The notes beneath the pieces were generated by a model that saw only the letters and a program-made list of their open reading frames with translations, was not told where the DNA came from and ran no database searches. The translations under genes were made by a program, and so were the position numbers. Shown one piece after another: positions 1-8,907 of a stretch of DNA of 64,000 nt; within the stretch, counting starts at the first letter, position 1, and every line of letters begins with the position of its first letter. This stretch comes from Pseudomonas hefeiensis (GTDB lineage: Bacteria; Pseudomonadota; Gammaproteobacteria; Pseudomonadales; Pseudomonadaceae): NCBI RefSeq assembly GCF_030687835.1, contig NZ_CP117449.1, positions 6,143,001-6,207,000 of the forward strand, in the 5' to 3' direction.

Positions 1-1529
1 GTTTCGTAGAACAGGATCACTTCGAACAGCTCGCGATAGACCGAGAAAAACGCCAGGATCGCGAAACCGAAACGTCCGCCGCCGCCCACCAGGCTGCTCT
101 TGATGTAATCCTGCCAGGCCGCCGCATGACGCCGGTCGTGCATCCACACACCCAGCCACAGCACCATCACACTGGCAAACAATGCCGTTGCGCCTTCGAG
201 CAATTCGCGCTGCGCGCCGCTGACGTCAATCACATAGGCGGCCAGCCCCCAGGTCGCCAGGCCAGCCAGCAGCGCCAGACCCCAACCGACGTTGACGCTG
301 CGAACCGCTGACTGCTGGCCGGTATTGCGCAGGAACGCCAGGATCGCCGCCAGCACCAGAATCGCTTCCAGCCCTTCGCGCAGCAAAATCAACAAGCCCG
401 AGATGTAACTCAGCGACCAGCTCAGACCGTCGCCACCCAGCAGATCCGCCGACTCCGTCAGCTTGGCCTTGGCCGCGTCCAGTCGCTGCTCGGCCTGCTC
501 GACCGGCAAGCCATCCTGCAAGGACTGACGATAGGCCATCAGGGCTTTTTCGGTGTTCTTGCGCACATTGGCATCGACGTTATCCAGCGAACTTTCCACC
601 AGCTCGAAGCCTTCCAGATAAGCCGCTACCGACAGGTCATAGGCCTGGTCGTGGTCACCGGCGCGATACGCCGCGATGCTTTTATCCAGGGTGGCGGCTG
701 TGTAGTCGAGCAACTGCGCCGGGCCACGCTGCACCTGAGGCGGCTGGGCACGCTGGGCGCGAAAGGTGGCTGCCGCTTCAGGGCCCTGCGCCGCGAGGAT
801 TTCGGCCGGAGTCTGGCGAGCGAGGTCAGCGAGGTTGAAAGTCTGCCCGCTTTTAGCGGCCGCCGGATCGGCGCTGAAGCTGGCGATGTACGTCGCCAGA
901 TCCCAGCGCTGACGGTCATCGAGCTGATCGGCGAAGGCCGGCATGTCAGTGCCTTCGACCCCCATACCAAGCGTGTTGTAGATCGCGTAGAGACTCAGAT
1001 GATCCAGGCGTGCCCCATCGCGCAGGTTGGCGGGCGCAGGCTCCAGGCCGACACCGGCGGGACCGTCGCCGGCCCCACTGTCACCGTGGCACACCGAGCA
1101 ATTCTGCGCATACAGCGGCGCTCCGCGGGCCGGGTCCGGGGTGATGACCGGTGCCTGACTGACCTCATACGCCACCGCCAGCCAGGCCCCCAGTTGCCGT
1201 GCCAGGCGGGCAACCTTATCGCCGTCCTGATGCTCGGTGATGGCGCTACGCAAGGCGCCGACGCCTTGTGTCAGCTCTGCTTTCTCAGGCTTGGCTGGTA
1301 GCGCAACGATCAGCCCTTCCAGGAGCTGGGTAAATTCCAGTTGTTCGCGGTATTCAGACTCGTCGACCACCTTGCCCGCCTGCACCGTCGCCGGATAATC
1401 CGCCCCGATGTAATCCAGTAAATGCAGCGCCTTGGGGGCGCCCTCAAGGGTGTCGGCCAATAGATTGGCACTGCACAGCGCCAACAACGGCAGCGCAAGC
1501 CAGGCCAGAAAACGGTACGGGGCAGTCAT
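1..1529 (-). CDS. Cytochrome c/FTR1-family iron permease (3' end beyond window)
   Basis: The gene reads leftward from an ATG at 1529 and stays open to base 1, so its C-terminus is missing. The product starts with a signal peptide, has a c-type haem site CSVCH at about residues 144-148, and then an FTR1 permease domain. Two REXXE iron-binding motifs are visible: REGLE near residue 383 and RELFE near residue 498. The family moves iron across the inner membrane; the fused cytochrome is thought to oxidise Fe(II) in the periplasm. It is divergent from the lipoprotein cluster. I saw no convincing Fur box upstream. Identity is secure; full length is unknown. Confidence 0.9.
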   Translation of the reverse strand, partial: MTAPYRFLAWLALPLLALCSANLLADTLEGAPKALHLLDYIGADYPATVQAGKVVDESEYREQLEFTQLLEGLIVALPAKPEKAELTQGVGALRSAITEHQDGDKVARLARQLGAWLAVAYEVSQAPVITPDPARGAPLYAQNCSVCHGDSGAGDGPAGVGLEPAPANLRDGARLDHLSLYAIYNTLGMGVEGTDMPAFADQLDDRQRWDLATYIASFSADPAAAKSGQTFNLADLARQTPAEILAAQGPEAAATFRAQRAQPPQVQRGPAQLLDYTAATLDKSIAAYRAGDHDQAYDLSVAAYLEGFELVESSLDNVDANVRKNTEKALMAYRQSLQDGLPVEQAEQRLDAAKAKLTESADLLGGDGLSWSLSYISGLLILLREGLEAILVLAAILAFLRNTGQQSAVRSVNVGWGLALLAGLATWGLAAYVIDVSGAQRELLEGATALFASVMVLWLGVWMHDRRHAAAWQDYIKSSLVGGGGRFGFAILAFFSVYRELFEVILFYE

Positions 1530-1841
1530 GAATGACTCTCAGTTGGAAATAAGAAGTAACACATTGTTCACTTCCAATGACCTTCGCTCAAGGGCTGATG
1601 TGTTTCAGGAGCACATTTCATCGGATCTTCATGCTTTGGAAGTGATGTCACAAAAAATGCATTCCGAGATTAAAAAGCCATTACATAGCTAACGGCCATG
1701 TTTATAATCCCGCCGCCTTCTTATTGTCCGATGGCATAAAAGCTCCTCCGGTTATGAGGAACCGACAGCGCCCGGCGCTCGTCCGTGGATCGTCCCAGCC
1801 CGACCCGCACCCCCGGCTGATACCTCAGGGAAGAAGTATTC
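1530..1841 (+). promoter_or_regulatory. Divergent intergenic region with sigma70-like promoter for the lipoprotein cluster
   Basis: This gap separates the leftward FTR1 gene from the rightward lipoproteins. A sigma70-like promoter is visible: TTACAT at 1681-1686, a 16-base spacer, and TATAAT at 1703-1708. It would leave a leader of about 125 bases. No other gene is apparent. Confidence 0.45.
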
Positions 1842-3239
1842 ATGGCATCCCGTGCCGCTCTTTCGATCGCCCTCGGCGCGATCACCTTGTTGTCTGGCTG
1901 CTCTGCGTTTCGCAACTACGACAGTGAATTGGCCCAGACCAATCAGCAACTGGCTTCCGGTAATGTCGACGCAGCGTTGACCCTGCTGGAGAAGAACAAC
2001 ACCAGCCAAGACAAAGACCTGCTGTATTTCTTCGAAAAAGGCGAACTGCTTCGCGCCAAGGGCGACCTGCCCGGCAGCCAGGCTGCCTGGTCCAGCGCCG
2101 ATCAGCAGGTGGGCCAGTGGGAAGATGCGGTCAAGCTCGATACGGGCAAATATCTGGCACAGTTCGGCAGTTTTCTGGTCAACGACAAAGTCCGACGCTA
2201 TGAAGGCTACGACTACGAAAAGGTCATGCTGACCACGCAGATGGCTCTGAACCTGCTGGCCGTGAACGACTTCGACGGCGCACGGATGCAGATCAAGAAG
2301 ACTCACGAGCGCGAAGCGGTGATTGCCGACTTGCGGGACAAGGAATACCTCAAGCGCGAGGAAGACGCCGAGAAGCAAGGGGTCAAGACCGAGTACAAGG
2401 ACCTGCAGGGCTACCCGGTGGCCAGCCTCGATGCGCCGGAAGTGATCAGTCTGAAAAACAGCTACCAAAGCGCGTTCAGCCATTATCTGGCCGGGTTCGT
2501 CTACGAAGCCTTGGGCGAAAAAGACCTGGCCGCGCCGGGTTATCGCAAAGCCGCCGAACTGCGTCCGAATACGCCGCTGCTGGAGCAGGCACTGATCAAC
2601 CTCGACAAGCCTGCCGGCAAGAAGGATGAAAGCGACATTCTGATTGTGGTGCAGAGCGGTCTGGCGCCGTCCCGGGACTCGATCCGCATTCCCCTGCCCT
2701 TGCCCATCAGCGGCAATGTGGTGATCACGCCACTTTCCTTCCCACTGATAAAACCTGATACCTCCACCGCCGCGTTCAGCCAAATCGGTGTCGACGGTCG
2801 TCAATTGGACCTGACCCAGCTCAACAGCACCACAGCCATGTCCCGCCGCGCCCTGCGTGACGACATGCCCGGCATCATCTTGCGCACAACCGTGCGCGCG
2901 ATCACCCGTGGCGTGGCGCAAAAACAGATCAACGAAACCAATCCCCTGGCCGGCCTCGCGGTGGGCCTTACTTCGGCCGTGCTCGAAGGCGCGGACACCC
3001 GGACCTGGCGCACCCTGCCGGACTACACCCAGGTGGTGCGTCTGCGTCTGAAAAAAGGTGAACACCAGGTCACCTTGCCAAGCGCGGTAGGCGGTTCGGT
3101 AGTCAAGGTTACCGTCGATCAGCGTTACCAGGTCATCAGCCTGCGGGCAGTAGGCAATCAGGTCTTCGCCGGTGGCCTGGCCGCCCAAGTGATCCCGAGC
3201 ACCAACCCGACCGCCGTCGCCAGCATCAAGCAACCTTAA
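1842..3239 (+). CDS. COG3014-like lipoprotein
   Basis: The 465-residue product begins with a lipoprotein signal peptide whose lipobox LLSGC places the lipidated cysteine near residue 20. The body starts with helical, TPR-like sequence (a build-up of A/L-rich helices to about residue 250) and ends in a beta-rich part. It resembles the COG3014 family of uncharacterised proteobacterial lipoproteins. It is the first gene of a rightward cluster with a YcfL-like and two LpoB-like genes, which suggests a shared cell-envelope role, possibly linked to peptidoglycan synthase control. Molecular function is unknown. An antisense frame of 501 codons lies opposite but has no recognisable protein character. 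Confidence 0.8.
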   Translation: MASRAALSIALGAITLLSGCSAFRNYDSELAQTNQQLASGNVDAALTLLEKNNTSQDKDLLYFFEKGELLRAKGDLPGSQAAWSSADQQVGQWEDAVKLDTGKYLAQFGSFLVNDKVRRYEGYDYEKVMLTTQMALNLLAVNDFDGARMQIKKTHEREAVIADLRDKEYLKREEDAEKQGVKTEYKDLQGYPVASLDAPEVISLKNSYQSAFSHYLAGFVYEALGEKDLAAPGYRKAAELRPNTPLLEQALINLDKPAGKKDESDILIVVQSGLAPSRDSIRIPLPLPISGNVVITPLSFPLIKPDTSTAAFSQIGVDGRQLDLTQLNSTTAMSRRALRDDMPGIILRTTVRAITRGVAQKQINETNPLAGLAVGLTSAVLEGADTRTWRTLPDYTQVVRLRLKKGEHQVTLPSAVGGSVVKVTVDQRYQVISLRAVGNQVFAGGLAAQVIPSTNPTAVASIKQP

Positions 3240-3257
3240 GAACGGAGTCTTGTTCAA

Positions 3258-3629
3258 ATGCGTTTAAAACTGATCACCATCGGTGTCCTGGCCTTGCTGG
3301 CCGGTTGCGCCACCCCCGCGCCGCCGGAGCCGGGCAGCGCCGCCAGCAAAGTCGTGGCCATGGGCAAGCAGAAAAACATCGTGGTCGGCGCCATGCGCGT
3401 GGCCAGGGAAAACGGTTACCTGACCGTCAATGTGCAGTTGAGCAACACCAGCTTCAACAACAAGACGATGTACTACCGATTTGCCTGGTTGGGACCGGAA
3501 GGCTTTCCGGTTGCCGAGGAAGAAACCTGGAAAAGCCTGACGCTGTACGGCGAACAAACCAGTTTCCTGCCGGCCATCGCACCGACACCCAAGGCTGTGG
3601 ATTTCCGATTGGAAATCAATACGCCTTAA
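3258..3629 (+). CDS. YcfL-family (DUF1425) lipoprotein
   Basis: This 123-residue lipoprotein has the lipobox LLAGC with cysteine about 17, followed by a small beta-sandwich domain typical of YcfL/DUF1425. The motif NTSFNNKTMYYRFAW is characteristic of the family. It starts 18 bases after the COG3014-like gene, so the two are probably cotranscribed. In enterobacteria ycfL neighbours lpoB (ycfM), and the same pairing is seen here. The function of YcfL is not established. Confidence 0.8.
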   Translation: MRLKLITIGVLALLAGCATPAPPEPGSAASKVVAMGKQKNIVVGAMRVARENGYLTVNVQLSNTSFNNKTMYYRFAWLGPEGFPVAEEETWKSLTLYGEQTSFLPAIAPTPKAVDFRLEINTP

Positions 3630-3646
3630 GACAGGCGCACATTCCC

Positions 3647-3752
3647 GTGGCGAGGGGATTTAGCGAAACGTCGCACCGCACCGCCGGGCTGCGAAGCAGC
3701 CCCAACATGTCTACGAGCGCTGCGCACTCGAACGGGGATAAATTCCCTCGCC
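3647..3752. repeat. REP element pair, intergenic
   Basis: Two inverted half-elements begin with gtggcgagggga and end with its near reverse complement, with GC-rich arms between. It matches the style of the other REP elements in this window. It separates the ycfL-like gene from the lpoB-like gene and may reduce read-through. Confidence 0.7.
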
Positions 3753-3787
3753 ATAAAACCTTTTATATAGCTATTGAGAGCACCTAA

Positions 3788-4375
3788 ATGTTCGTACGCA
3801 TCTCTTCCCTCGCCCTCGCCGCCCTGCTGGTCAGCGGCTGCGCCAACAACTCTCCGGTCCTGGGCAACAAGAACATCAGCTACGGCGACACCGAGGCCGT
3901 GGAAACCGTGACCAACGAATTTGGTTCCACCGACCTGCAAATGATCGCCGAGTCCATGACCCGCTCCCTGGCCCAGTCCGGTATTTTGCAAGGCCGCCCG
4001 GTGGTTCAGGTCTATGACGTGAAGAACAAGACCAGCGAGTACATCGACACCCGCGAGATCACCACCAGCATCAAGACCCAATTGATGAAGACCGGTGCGG
4101 CACGTTTCGCCAGCGACAACAACGCCATGGACAGCCAGGTTGACCAGCTCAAGCTGCAAAACCAGAGCGGCCTGTACAAGAAAAGCACCGTGGCCAAGAC
4201 CGGCAACATGATCGCGGCCAAATACCGCCTCGAGGGCTCCATCAGCTCGATCGTCAAGCGCAGCAGCGATTACAAGGACGTCTTCTACAAATTCAGCCTG
4301 CAATTGATCGACGTCGAAAGCGGTCTGGCCGAGTGGATGGACGAGAAAGAAATCCGCAAGACCACGGAGCGCTAA
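3788..4375 (+). CDS. lpoB: Penicillin-binding protein activator LpoB-like lipoprotein
   Basis: The 195-residue lipoprotein has a lipobox LVSGC with lipidated cysteine about 18, then an LpoB fold (alpha/beta, related to the TolB N-terminal domain). LpoB proteins sit in the outer membrane and contact the bifunctional peptidoglycan synthase PBP1b. Conserved family features include the DLQMIAESMTRSL helix and the KYRLEGSISSIV strand near residue 140. It lacks the long proline-rich linker of the E. coli protein, and many pseudomonads use LpoP instead, so the PBP partner is inferred. The next gene starts 3 bases after its stop codon. Confidence 0.75.
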   Translation: MFVRISSLALAALLVSGCANNSPVLGNKNISYGDTEAVETVTNEFGSTDLQMIAESMTRSLAQSGILQGRPVVQVYDVKNKTSEYIDTREITTSIKTQLMKTGAARFASDNNAMDSQVDQLKLQNQSGLYKKSTVAKTGNMIAAKYRLEGSISSIVKRSSDYKDVFYKFSLQLIDVESGLAEWMDEKEIRKTTER

Positions 4376-4378
4376 GCC

Positions 4379-5122
4379 ATGCGCACATGGATCGGCATCA
4401 TGGCCCTGGCCTGCGCGTTCGGCGCGCAGGCGGCCCCGAAAGTCGCGGTCACTGACCTGGCGTACCAGCAACGGGTGGAGGAATACATCCACACCGTTTC
4501 GGCCCAGAGCAACTTCCAGGCGAACCCTTACAGCGCCAGCGCTTCGTCGAGCTACGAAGAGATGGAAGCCACCACCAGCTACATCGAGCAGGGCGAACTG
4601 CGCAAGTTCACCGGCGACATCAAGGGCGAAATCCTGCGCAGCGGCATGTTCCAGCTCGTGCAAGGCACGCCCCACACCGCTTCATCCACGGGCGATGTCT
4701 ATGACGTGATCAAGCGAATCAAGGCCGGGCACTTCAAAGGCGCCGATTACGTGCTGTTCGGCACCGTATCGGACATCGACTTCACCCGCGACATCAATGA
4801 ACTGGCCAATACCAGCAGCTACTCGGCAGTGCTCGCCTTGACCCTGGTGGCGGACTTCAGCCTGATCAACACCAAGACCTACGAAATCACCTCGGCCTTC
4901 ACCGCCATGGGTGAAGGCCAGGACACCAAGCTGCTGAACCACCGGGACGTACGTATCAACCTCAACCGCCCGCGAGTCGTGCGCGAGGTGTCCAAGGCCC
5001 TGGGTGAGGACGTGGCGCGGCAACTGAGCGAACAACTCGGCGGGCCGAACTACGAACAGGCCGGCGAACCTGTTCCGCGCAACAACCTGCCGCGGGATAC
5101 CGCGCCGGTAATTTTGCGCTAA
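4379..5122 (+). CDS. LpoB/CsgG-like periplasmic protein
   Basis: The 247-residue product has a cleavable signal peptide (ending AQAA) rather than a lipobox. The mature part resembles the LpoB/CsgG superfamily: a predicted N-terminal strand KVAVTDLAY, a GEILRSGMFQLVQG helix-strand element, and the core strand GADYVLFGTVSDI. It follows the lpoB-like gene with a 3-base gap and is almost certainly cotranslated. The tail is proline- and asparagine-rich. A role together with the preceding lipoprotein is inferred from position only. Confidence 0.7.
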   Translation: MRTWIGIMALACAFGAQAAPKVAVTDLAYQQRVEEYIHTVSAQSNFQANPYSASASSSYEEMEATTSYIEQGELRKFTGDIKGEILRSGMFQLVQGTPHTASSTGDVYDVIKRIKAGHFKGADYVLFGTVSDIDFTRDINELANTSSYSAVLALTLVADFSLINTKTYEITSAFTAMGEGQDTKLLNHRDVRINLNRPRVVREVSKALGEDVARQLSEQLGGPNYEQAGEPVPRNNLPRDTAPVILR

Positions 5123-5141
5123 GCGGTTCAGCGATCACTTT

Positions 5142-5167
5142 GTGGCGAGGAGATTTATCCCCGCCAC
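5142..5167. repeat. Short REP-like inverted repeat
   Basis: The sequence begins gtggcgaggag and ends ccccgccac, forming one small hairpin between convergent genes. It is a minimal relative of the larger REP pairs in this window and could act as a terminator-like structure. Confidence 0.5.
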
Positions 5168-5180
5168 ATTGGAACCGGCG

Positions 5181-5813
5181 TTAGACCGAGGCTTTGCGAA
5201 TCGTCGCCAGCAACCCCGCCGCACCAATGAACAGCCCGGCAAAGGTCCGGTTCATTCGCCGCTGCTGTTTCGGCGTGCGCAGCAGGCGCAAGACTTTGGA
5301 TGCCAGCCCGGTGTACCCGGCCATGACGATGAGGTCGACGCAAACCATGGTCACACCCAGGATCAGGTACTGCTTGATCAGCGGGGCATGGGGGTCGATG
5401 AATTGTGGCAACACCGCAAGCATGAACACCAATGCCTTGGGGTTGCTGATGTTGACCAGAAAGCCGCGAAACACCAGCGCCAGGGGCTTGCCGATAGGCC
5501 GCACGGCCGCGTCATCACTGATATCGCCCGGGATGGCTCGCCACTGCTTGACGCCCAGATAAACCAGATAGGCCACACCAAACCATTTGATCGCATAAAA
5601 CGCGGTCGCCGATGCGGTGAGAATCGCGCCGACACCGGCGGCGACAATCACGATTTGCAACGCCAGGCCCAATTGCAGACCCAGGGCATTCCAGTAGCCG
5701 CGCCAGAAACCGTATTGCAGACCGCTGGACATCGATGCGATGGCACCGGCGCCCGGCGAAAGACTGATCACCCAGCAAGCGGCGAAAAACGCCAGCCATG
5801 TTTCCAGCACCAT
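5181..5813 (-). CDS. LysE/RhtB-family amino-acid exporter
   Basis: This 210-residue inner-membrane protein has about six hydrophobic segments and the LysE-family N-terminal signature with SLSPGAGAI near residues 17-25. The central motif FLVNISNPKALVF, near residues 118-130, is also typical of RhtB/LysE exporters. Such proteins export amino acids or related metabolites by proton antiport. The substrate cannot be told from the sequence. It converges with the LpoB/CsgG-like gene and is followed on its own strand by no close gene. Confidence 0.85.
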   Translation of the reverse strand: MVLETWLAFFAACWVISLSPGAGAIASMSSGLQYGFWRGYWNALGLQLGLALQIVIVAAGVGAILTASATAFYAIKWFGVAYLVYLGVKQWRAIPGDISDDAAVRPIGKPLALVFRGFLVNISNPKALVFMLAVLPQFIDPHAPLIKQYLILGVTMVCVDLIVMAGYTGLASKVLRLLRTPKQQRRMNRTFAGLFIGAAGLLATIRKASV

Positions 5814-5900
5814 TGCACACCTCGGCTCAGATTCGTTGAAGTCACTAAGCTAATGCGCCGCCGGACGGTTGACCACAGATATTTAACGATCGAGCCCCGC

Positions 5901-6482
5901 TTACTCGACGAACCCGCCGACCGGAAATGCCTCGTTGCCGCGCCAGCGCCGAACTGAACGCTGGAAGAACAGGCTGTTGGGCACTTGCACCATGGAACTG
6001 CCCGTGCCGAGTTCCTCGGGTTCGATCAGGGTGGTGTAAAGCAGGTTGATCGCCACCACTCGCCCCTTGATGCCGGGCTTGTCGGTGGACTCCACCAGCT
6101 CAACCACATCGCCCAGACGAAACGGCCCGACGGTGTAGATCAGGATGGCGCACAACAGATTCGAGAGCACGCTCCAGATGGCAAAAAACGCCACCGCGGC
6201 CACCGCGACGAAACCCGACAGCGCCGTCCACAGCACCGTGGCTGAGACGCCCAGACGCTCAAGCACTACCAGCACCGCGCTGCCCATGATCAGCCAGCGC
6301 AGCACGCCCCGCAGGATGATCACCAACTGGGACGGCAACGGGTAGCGCTCAGCAAGGCCTGTGAGAGCTCGCGCCACGAAACGCTGTGCAATATAACCGG
6401 CCAACAGGATCAGCAATATTTGCACACCGAGCCAGATCGGCTCGACCCACATGACGGGTATAGGCAGAGCCAAGGCTTCCAT
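5901..6482 (-). CDS. Small mechanosensitive channel (MscS family)
   Basis: I place the start at the ATG at 6482, which overlaps the yheS stop by one base (TGATG). A longer frame exists upstream but lies inside yheS. The 193-residue product has an N-terminal membrane helix, two more hydrophobic segments, and the MscS pore and beta-domain elements: a glycine/alanine-rich helix around residues 90-120 followed by FRLGDVVEL. It opens under membrane tension to release solutes. It is shorter than E. coli MscS (286 residues), lacking most of the C-terminal vestibule, as in many minimal MscS-like proteins. It is translationally coupled to yheS. Confidence 0.8.
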   Translation of the reverse strand: MEALALPIPVMWVEPIWLGVQILLILLAGYIAQRFVARALTGLAERYPLPSQLVIILRGVLRWLIMGSAVLVVLERLGVSATVLWTALSGFVAVAAVAFFAIWSVLSNLLCAILIYTVGPFRLGDVVELVESTDKPGIKGRVVAINLLYTTLIEPEELGTGSSMVQVPNSLFFQRSVRRWRGNEAFPVGGFVE

Positions 6483-8392
6483 CAGGACAACGCCTCCAGC
6501 TCCGCTTGCAGGTTTTCCAGCAGTTCCAGCGCTTGCATCCACGCCTCCTCAAGCTCTGCTTCCCGAACCTTCAGCCTGGCCTGTTCGGCCAGCTGATCGC
6601 GCAACTCATCCTTGCGCGCCGCTTCGTAGAGACCGCTGTCACCGAGGCTGGTTTCGATTTTTTGCAGTTTTTCATGCAGCTTGCCCAGTTCGACTTCGAG
6701 CTTGTCGGCCTCGCGCTTGTGAGGCGCCAACTGCTGACGCAATGCGGCGGCGGCCTGGCGCTGGGCTTTCTTGTCGGTCTTGTCCGGGTTCACCGGCGTG
6801 GTGCTGACCGGGGCGTTGCGCTGACGGTACTCCACCAGCCAGCGTGCGTAATCTTCCAGGTCACCGTCGAACTCCTCGACCTTGCCGTCGGCCACCAGGA
6901 AGAAATTATCCGTGGTGCTCTTGAGCAAATGCCGGTCGTGGGAGACCACCAGCACCGCACCGCTGAATTCCTGCAAGGCCATGGTGAGGGCCAGGCGCAT
7001 TTCCAGATCGAGGTGGTTGGTCGGTTCGTCGAGCAACAACAGGTTCGGCCGCCCCCAGGCGATCAGGGCGAGCGCCAGACGGGCCTTTTCGCCGCCGGAA
7101 AAATTCAGCACCGGCTCATCGATGCGCGCACCGCGAAAGTCGAAACCACCGAGGAAATCGCGCAGGGTCTGCTCGCGCTCATTCGGCGCCAGACGCTGCA
7201 AATGCAACAGCGGGCTGGCCTTGGCATCGAGGGAATCGAGCTGATGCTGGGCGAAGTAACCAACCACGGTGTTCTCGCCCCGGGTCAGACGCCCGGCCAG
7301 GGGCTCGAGCTCGCCGGAGAGGTTCTTGATCAGGGTCGACTTACCGGCACCGTTCGGGCCCAGCAGGCCGATCCGCGCGCCAGGGGTCAGTTGCAGCTTG
7401 ACCTTCTCCAGCACGGTCTTGTCGCCATAGCCCAGACGTGCGTCGGACAGGTCGATCAGCGGGCTGGAAATCTTGGTCGATTCGCGGAAAATAAAATCAA
7501 ACGGCGAATCGACGTGAGCCGCCGACAACTCTTCCATCCGCTCCAGCGCCTTGATCCGGCTCTGGGCCTGACGGGCCTTGGTGGCCTGGGCCTTGAACCG
7601 GGCGATGTAGCTTTCCATGTGCGCACGCTGCGCCTGCTGCTTCTCATAGGCCTGCTGTTGCTGGGCCAGGCGTTCGGCACGGGCCCGCTCAAAGGCGCTG
7701 TAGCCGCCGCGGTACAGGGTCAGTTTGCGCTGGTCGACATGGGCGACGTGATCCACCACCGCGTCGAGAAAGTCACGGTCGTGGGAAATCAGCAGCAGCG
7801 TGCCTGGGTAGCTCTTGAGCCAGTCCTCGAGCCAGATGATGGCGTCGAGGTCCAGGTGGTTGGTGGGCTCATCGAGCAGCAGCAGGTCCGAGGGGCACAT
7901 CAGGGCCTGGGCCAGGTTCAAGCGCATCCGCCAGCCACCGGAGAAGTCCCCGACCTGACGGTCCATCTGCTCATTGCCAAATCCAAGGCCTGCCAGCAGT
8001 TTGCGTGCCCGGGCATCGGCGGTGTAGCCATCCGCGCTGTCGAGCTCCGCGTGCAGACGGGCCTGTGCGGCGCCGTCGTGAGCCGCCTCGGCCGCCGCCA
8101 GGTCGCGTTGGACCTGACGAAGACGCAGATCGCCGTCAAGCACGTAGTCCACCGCCAGCCGCTCGAGGGTGTCGACCTCCTGGCGCATATGGGCGATACG
8201 CCAATCGGCGGGCAGCAGGCAATCACCCGAGTCCGGGTGCAGTTCACCTCGAAGCAGGGCGAACAGGCTCGATTTGCCGGCGCCGTTGGCACCGATGAGG
8301 CCAGCTTTGTGGCCGGCGTGCAGAGTTAGCTCGGCGTCTTCTAGCAGACGCTGCGGGCCACGCTGTAAAGTCAGGTTCTGAAGTCGAATCAT
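6482..8392 (-). CDS. yheS: ABC-F ATPase YheS
   Basis: I choose the ATG at 8392 (protein starts MIRLQNLTLQ), giving 636 residues, close to E. coli YheS. The longer open frame to 8704 adds about 104 residues of low-quality sequence and overlaps the divergent TIGR02444 gene. Two ABC domains are present with Walker A GANGAGKSS and GPNGAGKST, signatures FSGGWRMRL and FSGGEKARL, and LLLDEPTNHLDL twice. There are no membrane segments. The interdomain linker is charged and helical, as in translational ABC-F factors that act on the ribosome. The C-terminus is coiled-coil. The 607-codon frame on the other strand is a shadow. Confidence 0.9.
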   Translation of the reverse strand: MIRLQNLTLQRGPQRLLEDAELTLHAGHKAGLIGANGAGKSSLFALLRGELHPDSGDCLLPADWRIAHMRQEVDTLERLAVDYVLDGDLRLRQVQRDLAAAEAAHDGAAQARLHAELDSADGYTADARARKLLAGLGFGNEQMDRQVGDFSGGWRMRLNLAQALMCPSDLLLLDEPTNHLDLDAIIWLEDWLKSYPGTLLLISHDRDFLDAVVDHVAHVDQRKLTLYRGGYSAFERARAERLAQQQQAYEKQQAQRAHMESYIARFKAQATKARQAQSRIKALERMEELSAAHVDSPFDFIFRESTKISSPLIDLSDARLGYGDKTVLEKVKLQLTPGARIGLLGPNGAGKSTLIKNLSGELEPLAGRLTRGENTVVGYFAQHQLDSLDAKASPLLHLQRLAPNEREQTLRDFLGGFDFRGARIDEPVLNFSGGEKARLALALIAWGRPNLLLLDEPTNHLDLEMRLALTMALQEFSGAVLVVSHDRHLLKSTTDNFFLVADGKVEEFDGDLEDYARWLVEYRQRNAPVSTTPVNPDKTDKKAQRQAAAALRQQLAPHKREADKLEVELGKLHEKLQKIETSLGDSGLYEAARKDELRDQLAEQARLKVREAELEEAWMQALELLENLQAELEALS

Positions 8393-8442
8393 AATGGCGG
8401 CGGAGTCTACCAGCTTCGCTCGCAACTGGCGCGAGTAGCACG

Positions 8443-8907
8443 ATGTCCTCTGATCTATGGAGCTTTTCCCTCGACCTCTATGCCAAGCCTGGCGTGGAGC
8501 AAGCCTGCCTGACGCTACAGAACGCGGGCGCCAATGTCTGCCTGCTGCTTTGCGGGCTGTGGCTGGAGCAGCGCGGGGTAGCCTGCACTGAACAAAGACT
8601 GCAACGGCTTCGGCAATTGGTCGACCCCTGGGACACGGACGTCGTGCGGCCATTGCGCACGCTTCGTACCCAATGGAAAGCCCGCGCCCTTCAAGACACG
8701 GCACTTGATAGCCTGCGCGAGCAGGTCAAGCGACTGGAGCTGGAAGCCGAGCGACGATTGCTGGAGCGACTGGAGACTGCGACCGAGGACTGGCCTGGGG
8801 AGCAGCACAAAGATTCAGCGCAGTGGCTGCAAGGGTTAGTGGCGAGCGAGGACCAAGGGAACCGCGACGCGCTGCATCAGCTGCGCGTCGCGGCGTCCGA
8901 CACTTAG
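8443..8907 (+). CDS. TIGR02444 family protein
   Basis: The 154-residue protein matches the TIGR02444 (DUF2390) family: N-terminus LWSFSLDLYAKPGVEQACL, then a helical body with NVCLLLCGLWL. It has no known activity. It is divergent from yheS, with 50 bases between the two starts, and its 3' end overlaps the convergent algP stop by four bases. In other pseudomonads the same neighbour order (yheS, this gene, algP) is kept. Confidence 0.85.
   Translation: MSSDLWSFSLDLYAKPGVEQACLTLQNAGANVCLLLCGLWLEQRGVACTEQRLQRLRQLVDPWDTDVVRPLRTLRTQWKARALQDTALDSLREQVKRLELEAERRLLERLETATEDWPGEQHKDSAQWLQGLVASEDQGNRDALHQLRVAASDT

Noticed and set aside
1752..3257. 501-codon frame on the minus strand
   Set aside because: It lies opposite the COG3014-like lipoprotein gene, has no recognisable protein features, and arises from high-GC codon bias.
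6506..8329. 607-codon frame on the plus strand
   Set aside because: It is the shadow of yheS, whose motifs are all on the minus strand.
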